A stretch of 64,000 nt of DNA from contig JAPOZT010000029.1 in assembly GCA_026705925.1 (NCBI GenBank), forward strand, positions 62,001 to 126,000, given 5' to 3'. Positions 34,615 to 42,203 of the stretch are shown here, piece by piece. The first letter of the stretch is position 1. Every line of letters starts with the position of its first letter. The position numbers and the translations under genes were made by a program. The DNA is from Gemmatimonadota bacterium. Lineage in GTDB: Bacteria > JAAXHH01. The notes beneath the pieces were generated by a model. It did no database searches, had not been told where the DNA came from, and saw only the letters and a program-made list of their open reading frames with translations.

Positions 34615-37215
34615 ATGGCCGACCGCGTTGAGCGACCGGAGTCCTTTTTCGGCTTCCGGCTCGGCGACGACCGCAAGATGGCCCGCTGGGACCGCATCGC
34701 GGAGTATTTCTACCTGCTGAACCAGCAGAGCGAGGACATCCGCGTGGTCAACCTGGGTCCCACGACGGAGGGCAACCCCTTCCTGATGGCCATCATCACC
34801 TCCGCGGAAAACCAGGCCAGGCTGGAAGAGCTCCGGGAGGTCAATGGGCGGATCGCCGATCCGAGGGGCCTTTCCGACGCCGAAATCGACGGCCTGGTGC
34901 AGGACGGCAAGGTCATCGTCTGCCAGTCCATGAGCCTCCACGCCAGTGAGATTGCCGCTACGCAGATGGCGCCCCAGCTCGCCTATGACCTGGTGACGGG
35001 CGAAGACGAGGCCACGCAGCAAATCCTGGAAAACGTCATCTTCCTGATGGTGCCCTGCTTCAATCCCGACGGGCAGATCATGGTGACCGACTGGTACAAC
35101 GAGCACCTGGGCACGGAATACGAGGGATGCGACCTGCCCTGGCTGTATCACCGGTACTGCGGCCACGACAACAACCGAGACGCCTTCATGCTGAACCTGG
35201 TGGAATCGAAGTACATGGCCCGGATCATGTTCCAGGACTGGCATCCCCACGTCTTCCAAGACCACCACGAGATGGGCGGATACCAGCCCCGCCTGTTCGT
35301 CTGCCCCTACTGCGAACCCATTCATCCCCACGCCGACCCGCTCGTATGGCGCGAGATCAACTGGTACGGGGCCCACATGGTCTACAAGCTGGAGGAAGCG
35401 GGCCATCAGGGCGTCATCAGCGGCGCCATGTTCCCGGCCTGGTACCACATGGGGTTTCACTGGCTCGGCAACTACCACAACATCGCGAGCCTGCTTTCCG
35501 AAACGGCCCAGGCGAAACTGGCCAGTCCCCTCTACGTGCATCCCCATCAGCTCAGGGGAGAAGACGGGAACACCCTGCATACGCTGCCCCATTACAAGCC
35601 ACAGACCAATTTCCCGAATCCGTGGCCGGGGGGCTGGTGGCGGCTGCGCGACATGGTGGACCAGCAGCTCGTCGCCGCCACCGGGATCATGGACATCGCG
35701 GCCCGGTGCCGGGAGACGGTGCTGCGGAACGCCGTACAGAAGGCCCTGCACCAGACCGAGAGGGGTATGGAGGACGATTCGGCGGGTTTCTTCATCCGCC
35801 CGGACCAGCACGATCCGGCGGTGGTGACTCACCTGGTGAACGCTCTGCTTCGACAGGGCGTCGACGTGCGGCGCACCCGGACCCGGGCGACAGTGGGAAG
35901 CCGGGTCTATCCCGCGGGCACCTGGTTCATTTCCAACGCCCAGCCTAAGCGCGGCGTAGTCAAGACGCTGCTGGAGCAGACCTTCTGGCCGGACGACGCC
36001 TGGGCACGCAAGGCCGACGGCTCGCCCACCAGGATCTTCGACAACGCGACGGACACGCTGGCGGAGATGATGGGCGTCCGCGCCGAACCGGCGGAAGTGC
36101 CCCACGCCGCCCTGGACGAGGAGGCCCTGAACCTGGATGCCGTGACCGAACCGGCGCCGGCGAACGGTTCGGTTACCGGCGACGGGACGCACGGCATGGC
36201 CGTCGACCCCCGGCTCAACGCCGCCTATGCCGCGGTCAACGCGGCCCTCGATGCGGGTGCGGAAGTCTGCCGTGCCACCGGCCCCCTTTCCGTGGACGGC
36301 CAGGGCATGCGGGACATGCCGGACATGCCGACCGAGCCGTCCATGCCGTCTATACCGTCCATGCCGTCCGGCGCCTTTATCATCAGCGGGATCGACCAGG
36401 CGAGGTGCGAGGAAATCGTCCGGGATGCCGGTGCCGCGGGCTACCGTCTCGAAGAACCGGTGGAAGGCGATCCGCTCAGACCGCCGCGCATCGCCATGTA
36501 CCAGCGGTACTGGGGCGGCAACATGCCCGAAGGCTGGACCCGCATGACGCTGGAGCAGTCGGGTTTTCCCTACCGCTCCGTACGGGACGCGGATATCCGG
36601 GGCGGCCTCAGCGACCTCTGCGACGTGTTCATCCTGCCCGACGACACGATGGACATGATGGCCGGCACGGAACAGGATATCGAAAGACGCCTGAAGACCG
36701 TGCCCCAGCCCGAAAAGTACCGCAGCGCCCTGGGTGAATCGGAAATCGAGGCCATCGGCGCCTTCGTGGAAAAAGGCGGTACGCTCGTGGCCGTCAGCCG
36801 CGCGTGCCAGCTTCCCATTGAGAAGTTCAGCCTCCATATCACCGACGTAACGGCCGGACTATCGGAAAGCGCGTTCTTCTGCCCCGGTTCCATGCTGCGG
36901 ATCCGGGTCGACAACACTCACCGGCTGGGATACGGCATGCCGGAGCGGGCCCTGGCCATGCACCGCGGCAGTCCCGTGTATTCGATCAACCCGTCGCACT
37001 TCAACGACCGATACGAAGTGGTCGCCGCCTATCCCGAAAAAGACGTGCTCGAGAGCGGGTGGCTGATCGGCGAGGAACACATCGCCGGCAAGCCCGCCAT
37101 GATCAGCGTGCGCCACGGCGAAGGACGCATCGTACTCTACGGGTTCCAGGTCAATTTCCGCAACCAGACCCTCGGCACCTTCAAGCTGCTCTTCAACGCG
37201 TTGTACGGAAGCTGA
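34615..37215 (+). CDS. Large M14-family zinc carboxypeptidase-like protein
   Basis: An 866-aa protein. The N-terminal half has M14 metallocarboxypeptidase features: His109-x-x-Glu112 (SLHASE) as zinc ligands, CFNPDGQ at 148-154, HDNNRD (184-189) with the substrate-binding Arg, and HHEMG (217-221) giving the third His. The C-terminal half (from about 480) resembles the glutamine-amidotransferase-like domain fused to such peptidases, ending in GRIVLYGFQVNFRNQT. No signal peptide is evident at the chosen ATG, which has AGGAG upstream, though relatives are often secreted. Residues 566-586 are a Met/Pro repeat from a 9-bp DNA array between the halves. The final catalytic Glu was not confirmed. Confidence 0.85.
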   Translation: MADRVERPESFFGFRLGDDRKMARWDRIAEYFYLLNQQSEDIRVVNLGPTTEGNPFLMAIITSAENQARLEELREVNGRIADPRGLSDAEIDGLVQDGKVIVCQSMSLHASEIAATQMAPQLAYDLVTGEDEATQQILENVIFLMVPCFNPDGQIMVTDWYNEHLGTEYEGCDLPWLYHRYCGHDNNRDAFMLNLVESKYMARIMFQDWHPHVFQDHHEMGGYQPRLFVCPYCEPIHPHADPLVWREINWYGAHMVYKLEEAGHQGVISGAMFPAWYHMGFHWLGNYHNIASLLSETAQAKLASPLYVHPHQLRGEDGNTLHTLPHYKPQTNFPNPWPGGWWRLRDMVDQQLVAATGIMDIAARCRETVLRNAVQKALHQTERGMEDDSAGFFIRPDQHDPAVVTHLVNALLRQGVDVRRTRTRATVGSRVYPAGTWFISNAQPKRGVVKTLLEQTFWPDDAWARKADGSPTRIFDNATDTLAEMMGVRAEPAEVPHAALDEEALNLDAVTEPAPANGSVTGDGTHGMAVDPRLNAAYAAVNAALDAGAEVCRATGPLSVDGQGMRDMPDMPTEPSMPSIPSMPSGAFIISGIDQARCEEIVRDAGAAGYRLEEPVEGDPLRPPRIAMYQRYWGGNMPEGWTRMTLEQSGFPYRSVRDADIRGGLSDLCDVFILPDDTMDMMAGTEQDIERRLKTVPQPEKYRSALGESEIEAIGAFVEKGGTLVAVSRACQLPIEKFSLHITDVTAGLSESAFFCPGSMLRIRVDNTHRLGYGMPERALAMHRGSPVYSINPSHFNDRYEVVAAYPEKDVLESGWLIGEEHIAGKPAMISVRHGEGRIVLYGFQVNFRNQTLGTFKLLFNALYGS
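36311..36373. repeat. 9-bp degenerate tandem repeat (7 units) inside peptidase gene
   Basis: Units GGGACATGC, CGGACATGC, CGACCGAGC, CGTCCATGC, CGTCTATAC, CGTCCATGC, CGTCCGGCG. They encode a Met-Pro-Asp/Ser linker between the two domains. Confidence 0.75.
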
Positions 37216-37248
37216 CGCGAAAGCGAGCGGAGAGGACAGGCACCCCCC

Positions 37249-38232
37249 ATGCCCATCGTCGATTTTCACAACCACGTCTATCCGCCCCGGTACGTCGAGG
37301 AGATCCGGAAGGGTCCCAGCGCGTACACGGTGACCGACGACGAAGACGGCAACCCGGTCCTGCACTCTCCCGGCGACTACAACATCCTGGTGCCCGGCCA
37401 CCGGCTCATGGACGTGCGCCTGGGGGTCATGGATGAGGCCGGCGTCGACACGCACGTCATCACCTTCACGGCGCCGGGCACGCTCATCGAGACGCCGGAC
37501 CGGTCCGCGGAACTCAGCAGCAGGGTCAACGATCTTTTCGCCGAAATACAACAGGCGCATCCGGATCGCCTGCCGGCCCTGGCCACCCTGCCGCTGAACA
37601 AGCCGGAGGCCTGCGCCGCCGAACTGGAACGGGCCGTCGGTTCGCTGGGCCTCAAAGGGGCGTGCGTGTACAGCAACGCCAACGGCGTGGCGCTCAGCGA
37701 TCCGTGCTTCTGGCCCATGTACGAGATCGCGGACGATCGTGGAATGGCCGTCTTCATCCACCCCACCTTCCCCCTGGGCGTGGAGGCCATGAAGGACTAC
37801 ATGCTCATGCCCGCGGTGGGGTTTCTCATGGATACGACCCTGGCCACGGCCAGCCTGCTCTTCAGCGGCGTGGTGGAGCGCTTTCCGAACATTCGCTGGG
37901 TGCTGGGCCACCTGGGCGGCGCCGTGCCCTACCTGGCTGAGCGCTTTGACCGGTGCTACGAGGCCTTTCCGCAGTGCCGCGCCAACCTGGAGCACCATCC
38001 CACGGTCTACCTGAAGAACCAGTTCTACTACGACACGGTCAATTTCGATGTGGACGCGCTGCATTTCGCCCTGAATTTCGCCGGCGCCGATCGTATCCTG
38101 GCCGGGAGCGACTATCCCCACCAGATCGGCAGCATGCCGAAGATGATTGAGAGCATCAACGCGATGGAATTGTCCGAAGATGACCGCACCGCTATCCTGG
38201 GAGGAAACGCCGTCCGCCTGCTGGGGTTGTGA
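37249..38232 (+). CDS. Amidohydrolase family 2 (ACMSD-like) protein
   Basis: A 327-aa TIM-barrel metal hydrolase or decarboxylase. His7-x-His9 (DFHNH) binds the metal, FIHPTFP and VLGHLGG give further His, and GSDYPH supplies the conserved Asp. The family includes aminocarboxymuconate-semialdehyde decarboxylase and related lactone or carboxylate enzymes of aromatic and sugar catabolism. It begins 33 bp after the peptidase gene and precedes an SDR, cupin and HIBADH-type enzyme on the same strand, suggesting one catabolic unit. Substrate unknown. Confidence 0.9.
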   Translation: MPIVDFHNHVYPPRYVEEIRKGPSAYTVTDDEDGNPVLHSPGDYNILVPGHRLMDVRLGVMDEAGVDTHVITFTAPGTLIETPDRSAELSSRVNDLFAEIQQAHPDRLPALATLPLNKPEACAAELERAVGSLGLKGACVYSNANGVALSDPCFWPMYEIADDRGMAVFIHPTFPLGVEAMKDYMLMPAVGFLMDTTLATASLLFSGVVERFPNIRWVLGHLGGAVPYLAERFDRCYEAFPQCRANLEHHPTVYLKNQFYYDTVNFDVDALHFALNFAGADRILAGSDYPHQIGSMPKMIESINAMELSEDDRTAILGGNAVRLLGL

Positions 38233-38317
38233 TCGATCCGCCGCCGGCTGGACCGCGGGCGACGGCTACTCGATCAGTCGGTTCCCGTCCCGCTCTGTCG
38301 ACCAGGACGTTTGAGCC

Positions 38318-39106
38318 ATGGATCTGAAGCTTCATGGAAAAAGGGCAATCGTCACCGGCGCCAGCCGGGGCATCGGGCGTTGCTGCGCGCTGGCCCTGGC
38401 CCGGGAAGGCGCCCGCGTGTGCATATCGGCCCGGAACCGGGACCTGTTGGACGAGGTGGTCCGGGAAATCGAAGCGGCGGGTGGCGCGGGACACGCGGTC
38501 ACCGCCGACCTGACCTCGCTGGACGACTGCCGCAAGGTGGTCCTTGAAGCCGCAGACACATTCGGCGGTATCGACATCCTGGTCAATTGCGCCGGGGCGG
38601 CCCGGGGAGGCGACATCCTGGAGCTTCCCACGGAACAGATCGACGAGGGGCTGGCCCTCAAGGCCCACGGATACCTGAGGATGTCACAACTGGTGATCCC
38701 GTACATGCAGGAGAACCGGTGGGGGCGCATCGTCCATATCGCCGGAAGCGCGGGGACGAGCCCGAGCCGCGGCAACATCCCCTTGAGTGTGGCCAACATC
38801 GCCGTCCTCAACTTCACGCGGGCCCTGACGGACGCGGTGTCGGGAGACGGTATTCTGGTGAACGCCATATGTCCCGGCATGACGAACACCAAGCGGGCAC
38901 GGGACCTGCAGCAGGCGGAGGCCGACCGGCAGGGCCGCGACGTCGAGGAACTGCTGCGCGAAGCCGGCGAGCGGATTCCCGCCGGCCGCATCGCGGAACC
39001 GGAGGAGGTTGCCGCCGTGGTGACTTTCCTCGTGTCCGAACCCTGTTCCTATGTCTTCGGCACCGCCGTCTACATGGATGGCGGCGAGCGGCGGGGCACA
39101 CCCTGA
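38318..39106 (+). CDS. Atypical short-chain dehydrogenase/reductase
   Basis: A 262-aa Rossmann-fold protein. TGASRGIG (13-20) binds the cofactor, NCAGAA is the NNAG-like motif, and NAICPGMTNT is conserved. The catalytic Tyr and Lys of the YxxxK motif appear to be replaced: aligning to FabG gives Leu156 and Asn160 (LSVAN). Such SDRs may use another acid/base or be inactive. It sits between the amidohydrolase and the cupin gene on the same strand. Its stop codon lies within a short tandem repeat (39093-39155). Confidence 0.85.
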   Translation: MDLKLHGKRAIVTGASRGIGRCCALALAREGARVCISARNRDLLDEVVREIEAAGGAGHAVTADLTSLDDCRKVVLEAADTFGGIDILVNCAGAARGGDILELPTEQIDEGLALKAHGYLRMSQLVIPYMQENRWGRIVHIAGSAGTSPSRGNIPLSVANIAVLNFTRALTDAVSGDGILVNAICPGMTNTKRARDLQQAEADRQGRDVEELLREAGERIPAGRIAEPEEVAAVVTFLVSEPCSYVFGTAVYMDGGERRGTP

Positions 39107-39155
39107 GGCCGGCACACGACCTGTAGCCGGGCACGCCCTGATACCGGGGCACGCC
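39093..39155. repeat. About 17-bp tandem repeat (4 degenerate units) spanning SDR stop codon
   Basis: Units share GGGCACRCCCTG (variants GGCACACGACCTG, GGGCACGCCCTG, GGGGCACGCCTT) and run from the last codons of the SDR gene into the intergenic DNA. Confidence 0.6.
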
Positions 39156-39275
39156 TTCAAACCGTCCAGGCAAGCACCCTGGCATCTGTCGTCCGCGTCG
39201 GTCGTCAGTACCTGTCACTCACCTCTTTCAAACTGTCGTCAGCATTCATCGTTTCCATATAATAGGAGAACCATC

Positions 39276-39662
39276 ATGGCTGAGAACACGTCCAAGTCCT
39301 TCGCGGCCCATGCGGAAGGCGCCGACTGGGTCAAGGGGCTGCGCCCCTATTTCGTATACCGCGACCTGGGCATGAAGTCCGCCACCGAAGGCCGGGTGAT
39401 GGCTCACGTCATCCGGGCCGCCCAGTCCTGCGACGGCCCCATGGGTTATCATTCCCACGAACTCGAGTTCCAGATGAACTACCTGCTCAAGGGCTGGGCG
39501 CGCATCGACCTGGCGGACGTGGGCGAGATCGAGGTGACCGCGGGCGACGCGTGGTACCAGGCCCCCGGCGTCGCCCATGAACTCATGGAGTACTCCGACG
39601 ATTTCGAAGTCATCGAGATCACCATACCGGGTGACTTCCCGACCATCGACGAAACGCGATAG
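39276..39662 (+). CDS. Cupin-domain protein
   Basis: A 128-aa single cupin. MGYHSHELEFQMNYLLKGWA carries the His-x-His and Glu metal ligands of the first cupin motif, and GDAWYQAPGVAHELMEYSDD the second motif with the final His. The metal site suggests a dioxygenase, isomerase or ligand-binding role. The ATG at 39276 has TAGGAGA before it; a longer frame overlaps the SDR gene without support. It ends 8 bp before the HIBADH-type gene, so they are likely cotranscribed. Confidence 0.9.
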   Translation: MAENTSKSFAAHAEGADWVKGLRPYFVYRDLGMKSATEGRVMAHVIRAAQSCDGPMGYHSHELEFQMNYLLKGWARIDLADVGEIEVTAGDAWYQAPGVAHELMEYSDDFEVIEITIPGDFPTIDETR

Positions 39663-39670
39663 GGCCGGCC

Positions 39671-40576
39671 ATGAACGTGGGTTTCATCGGGCTGGGCAAC
39701 ATGGGCAATCCCATGGCCGCCAGTCTCCTGCGCGCCGGACACGCCTTGCGCGTCCACGACCTGGACGAGGATAAGGCCTCGAACCTGCTGGATGCCGGGG
39801 CTGGCTGGGCTTCGTCCCCTCGCGAGGCGGCCGTGGGCGCCGAGGCGGTCCTCACCTCGCTGCCCGGTCCCGCCGTGGTAGAGACGGTCGTCCTGGGCGA
39901 AGACGGCGTGTTCGAAGGGCTCGCACAAGGGACCGTCTATATCGACACGAGCACGGGTGAACCGGGTCTCGCCCGCCGGATCGCGGCAGAAGGCGCGGCG
40001 AAGGGTATCGACGTGCTCGACGCGCCCATTAGCGGTGGCGTATTCGGCGCCAGGGACGCTACCCTAACCGTGTTCGTCGGCGGCCCGCAGGCGGTGTTCG
40101 ACCGGTACGAACCTCTCTTGCGAGGCGTGGGCGAAACGGTCGTCCGCATGGGGAGTACCGGCAGCGGCGTCGCGACCAAGCTGGTGAACAATCTCATGAT
40201 GTTCATCAACTTCATCGGCGCTTGCGAAGGGATGGCCATCGGCATTCAGGCCGGCATCGATCCGCGTAAGCTGATCGACGCCATCCGTCCGAGCATGGGC
40301 CAGAGCCGGATGATGGAGCGATGCCTGACCCGATTCCTGGACGACCAGTCACTGTATTCCGCCGTCGACCTGGGGGTAAAGGATATGCACCTGGGCGTCG
40401 AGCTTGGCAGGTCGCACGGCGTCCCGTTGGAAATCGCCCCGATGGTCGAGGACCTCCTGAGGCGTTACCAGGACCGGGGCAACGCCCAGGCCGACCTCCT
40501 CGAGTACATCGGAGACTACCTGAAGCGGGCGGGCGTCGCGGACGTCGCGGATGTCGACCCGTCCGGAAAACCATGA
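39671..40576 (+). CDS. 3-hydroxyisobutyrate dehydrogenase family (beta-hydroxyacid) oxidoreductase
   Basis: A 301-aa NAD(P)-dependent enzyme. GLGNMG (7-12) is the Rossmann motif, DAPISGGVFGAR the substrate-binding motif and VATKLVNN carries the catalytic Lys. The all-alpha C-terminal domain is complete. The family oxidises 3-hydroxyisobutyrate, tartronate semialdehyde (reverse), and related acids; with the upstream cupin and amidohydrolase a small organic-acid pathway is plausible. Its stop overlaps the next start as ATGA. Confidence 0.92.
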   Translation: MNVGFIGLGNMGNPMAASLLRAGHALRVHDLDEDKASNLLDAGAGWASSPREAAVGAEAVLTSLPGPAVVETVVLGEDGVFEGLAQGTVYIDTSTGEPGLARRIAAEGAAKGIDVLDAPISGGVFGARDATLTVFVGGPQAVFDRYEPLLRGVGETVVRMGSTGSGVATKLVNNLMMFINFIGACEGMAIGIQAGIDPRKLIDAIRPSMGQSRMMERCLTRFLDDQSLYSAVDLGVKDMHLGVELGRSHGVPLEIAPMVEDLLRRYQDRGNAQADLLEYIGDYLKRAGVADVADVDPSGKP

Positions 40577-41172
40577 GGAAAACCATGCGCTGGAAAACAC
40601 TTGTCATATTGACCGTATTCCTGGCACCGGGCGCCGTCATGCTGGGCGCCGTTGTATCAGAAGCCGCCGTACCGGACGCCGCCGCTGCGGCCGCCAGCCC
40701 GGCTTCGACGGCCGCGAGCACGGAAGCACATCCCGCAGCCGTACCGATCGCTGCCGCAGCCGACACCCCGCAGTCCGATTCCGGGCCGCTCGACATCCGG
40801 GGCGCCTGGAAACCGGAGACGTACCGGCTCAAATCCGGACCGGTCCACGAGGTGACCGGGCTGATCTCCTTCACCGAAAAGGACTGGTCGGTCCTCTTCT
40901 TCATCGTGACCGACGAGGGCCCGCGGAGGGGATCCGGCGAAGGGGGAACCTACACCCTGGAAGGGGACAAGCTGACCTTCCGCCACCTGTACAACCTCTC
41001 CGGCGGCCACGCCGTCGACGGTTTCGAGGCCAGCGGGCTTTCGATGAGGGTAAGGCCGGCGGATACCGAAGACGCGCCCGCTGAACCCTGCACCATCACG
41101 ATCGAGGAAGATCTCCTGACCATCTTCTTCCCCAGCGGAAACCAGATGACCTTCCGCCACAGTTCCCGTTGA
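40573..41172 (+). CDS. Small exported beta-rich protein, function unknown
   Basis: A 199-aa protein not assigned to a known family. A signal peptide is visible (MRWKTLVILTVFLAPGAVML), then an Ala-rich low-complexity stretch of about 45 residues, then a beta-rich domain from about 75 (LDIRGAWKPETYRLK, GGTYTLEGDKLTFRHLY, LLTIFFPSGNQMTFRH). The alternating strands resemble lipocalin-like or small beta-barrel domains. The start overlaps the previous stop as ATGA; a second ATG at 40585 has a GAGGA site and is equally possible. It is probably cotranscribed with the dehydrogenase. Confidence 0.75.
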   Translation: MRKTMRWKTLVILTVFLAPGAVMLGAVVSEAAVPDAAAAAASPASTAASTEAHPAAVPIAAAADTPQSDSGPLDIRGAWKPETYRLKSGPVHEVTGLISFTEKDWSVLFFIVTDEGPRRGSGEGGTYTLEGDKLTFRHLYNLSGGHAVDGFEASGLSMRVRPADTEDAPAEPCTITIEEDLLTIFFPSGNQMTFRHSSR

Positions 41173-41399
41173 AGTGCGGACCGTCCCACGCCGGCGATCG
41201 AATCCTTCTGCCGTGCCGTTCCCTCTGCCGGGCCGTTCCACGATCCACGTCCCGGTCCCACGCCGGCCTTCCCTTGCAACCCGCGCTGACTTCGTGGATA
41301 CACGCGCTAAAGGAACCGGAATCAGTTGACTTGAACAGGTGATTCGGCTTATCTTTGGACGCTGTCAAATAGCCGGATCGAGACCCGGAAAACCAGTAC

Positions 41400-42110
41400 A
41401 TGTCATCCGAAGACCTGACCCGAGACATGAAGAGGACCGTCGGCATCGAGTCCGCCCGTATGGTCGGCGCGGGCGACGTGGTCGGGCTGGGCACCGGATC
41501 GACGGCGGAGTTCATGATCGAGGAACTGGGGCGCCGCGTGCGGGAGGAGCAACTGGACATCGTCGGCATCCCCACGTCCTTCGACGCGTCGGTGCTGGCC
41601 CGCGGGAACGGCATCCCGGTCGGCACGCTGGACGACGTGGACCGGGTCGACATCGCCGTGGACGGCGCGGACGAGGTCGATCCCGCGATGAACCTGATCA
41701 AGGGCCGGGGCGCCGCCCACCTGCGCGAGAAGATCGTGGACGGCATTGCCGAACGGTTCATCGTCATCGTGGACGAATCGAAACTGGTCGATCGGCTGGG
41801 TACGAAAAGCCCCGTGCCGCTGGAAGTCCTGCCCATGGCCGTTCAGCCCGTCATGCGCGCCGTCGAAGCACTGGGCGGAGAACCCTTGCTCCGGATGGCG
41901 GTCCACAAGGACGGGCCGGTCATCACGGACCAGGGGAACATGGTGGTGGACGCCCGTTTCGACGGGATCGACGACCCCTGTGAGATGGAGCGCGCGCTCA
42001 ACAACGTACCCGGCATCCTGGAGAACGGCCTCTTCGTCGGACTGGCGACCGAGGTCCTCGTCGGGAGGATTACCGGCGAGGGCCGGATCGAGGTGGAAAG
42101 ACGAACCTGA
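41400..42110 (+). CDS. rpiA: Ribose-5-phosphate isomerase A
   Basis: A 236-aa enzyme interconverting ribose 5-phosphate and ribulose 5-phosphate in the pentose phosphate pathway. Diagnostic motifs are [15 protein letters not shown] and [11 protein letters not shown], holding the phosphate-binding and catalytic residues; the third usually reads KGGGAAL, so one Gly is Arg and a Leu is His here. Length is normal. It lies after the catabolic run and 93 bp before ccmF. A near-duplicate of 16 bases follows its stop (42121-42157). Confidence 0.95.
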   Translation: MSSEDLTRDMKRTVGIESARMVGAGDVVGLGTGSTAEFMIEELGRRVREEQLDIVGIPTSFDASVLARGNGIPVGTLDDVDRVDIAVDGADEVDPAMNLIKGRGAAHLREKIVDGIAERFIVIVDESKLVDRLGTKSPVPLEVLPMAVQPVMRAVEALGGEPLLRMAVHKDGPVITDQGNMVVDARFDGIDDPCEMERALNNVPGILENGLFVGLATEVLVGRITGEGRIEVERRT

Positions 42111-42120
42111 AACCCCGGGC

Positions 42121-42157
42121 CGACCGGCGCGGTTCGAAAATCGACCGGCGCGGTCCG
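42121..42157. repeat. Direct repeat (16 bp, two copies) after rpiA stop
   Basis: CGACCGGCGCGGTTCG at 42121-42136 and CGACCGGCGCGGTCCG at 42142-42157, a 21-bp period just downstream of the rpiA stop codon. Confidence 0.8.
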
Positions 42158-42203
42158 ACGTCCATTCGGTACCATAGCGGCGCGCACCCATCTGAGTGAA
42201 TAA

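Noticed and set aside
34570..36837. 755-aa minus-strand open frame
   Set aside because: It is antisense to the M14-like peptidase, whose zinc motifs are intact, so it is a shadow frame.
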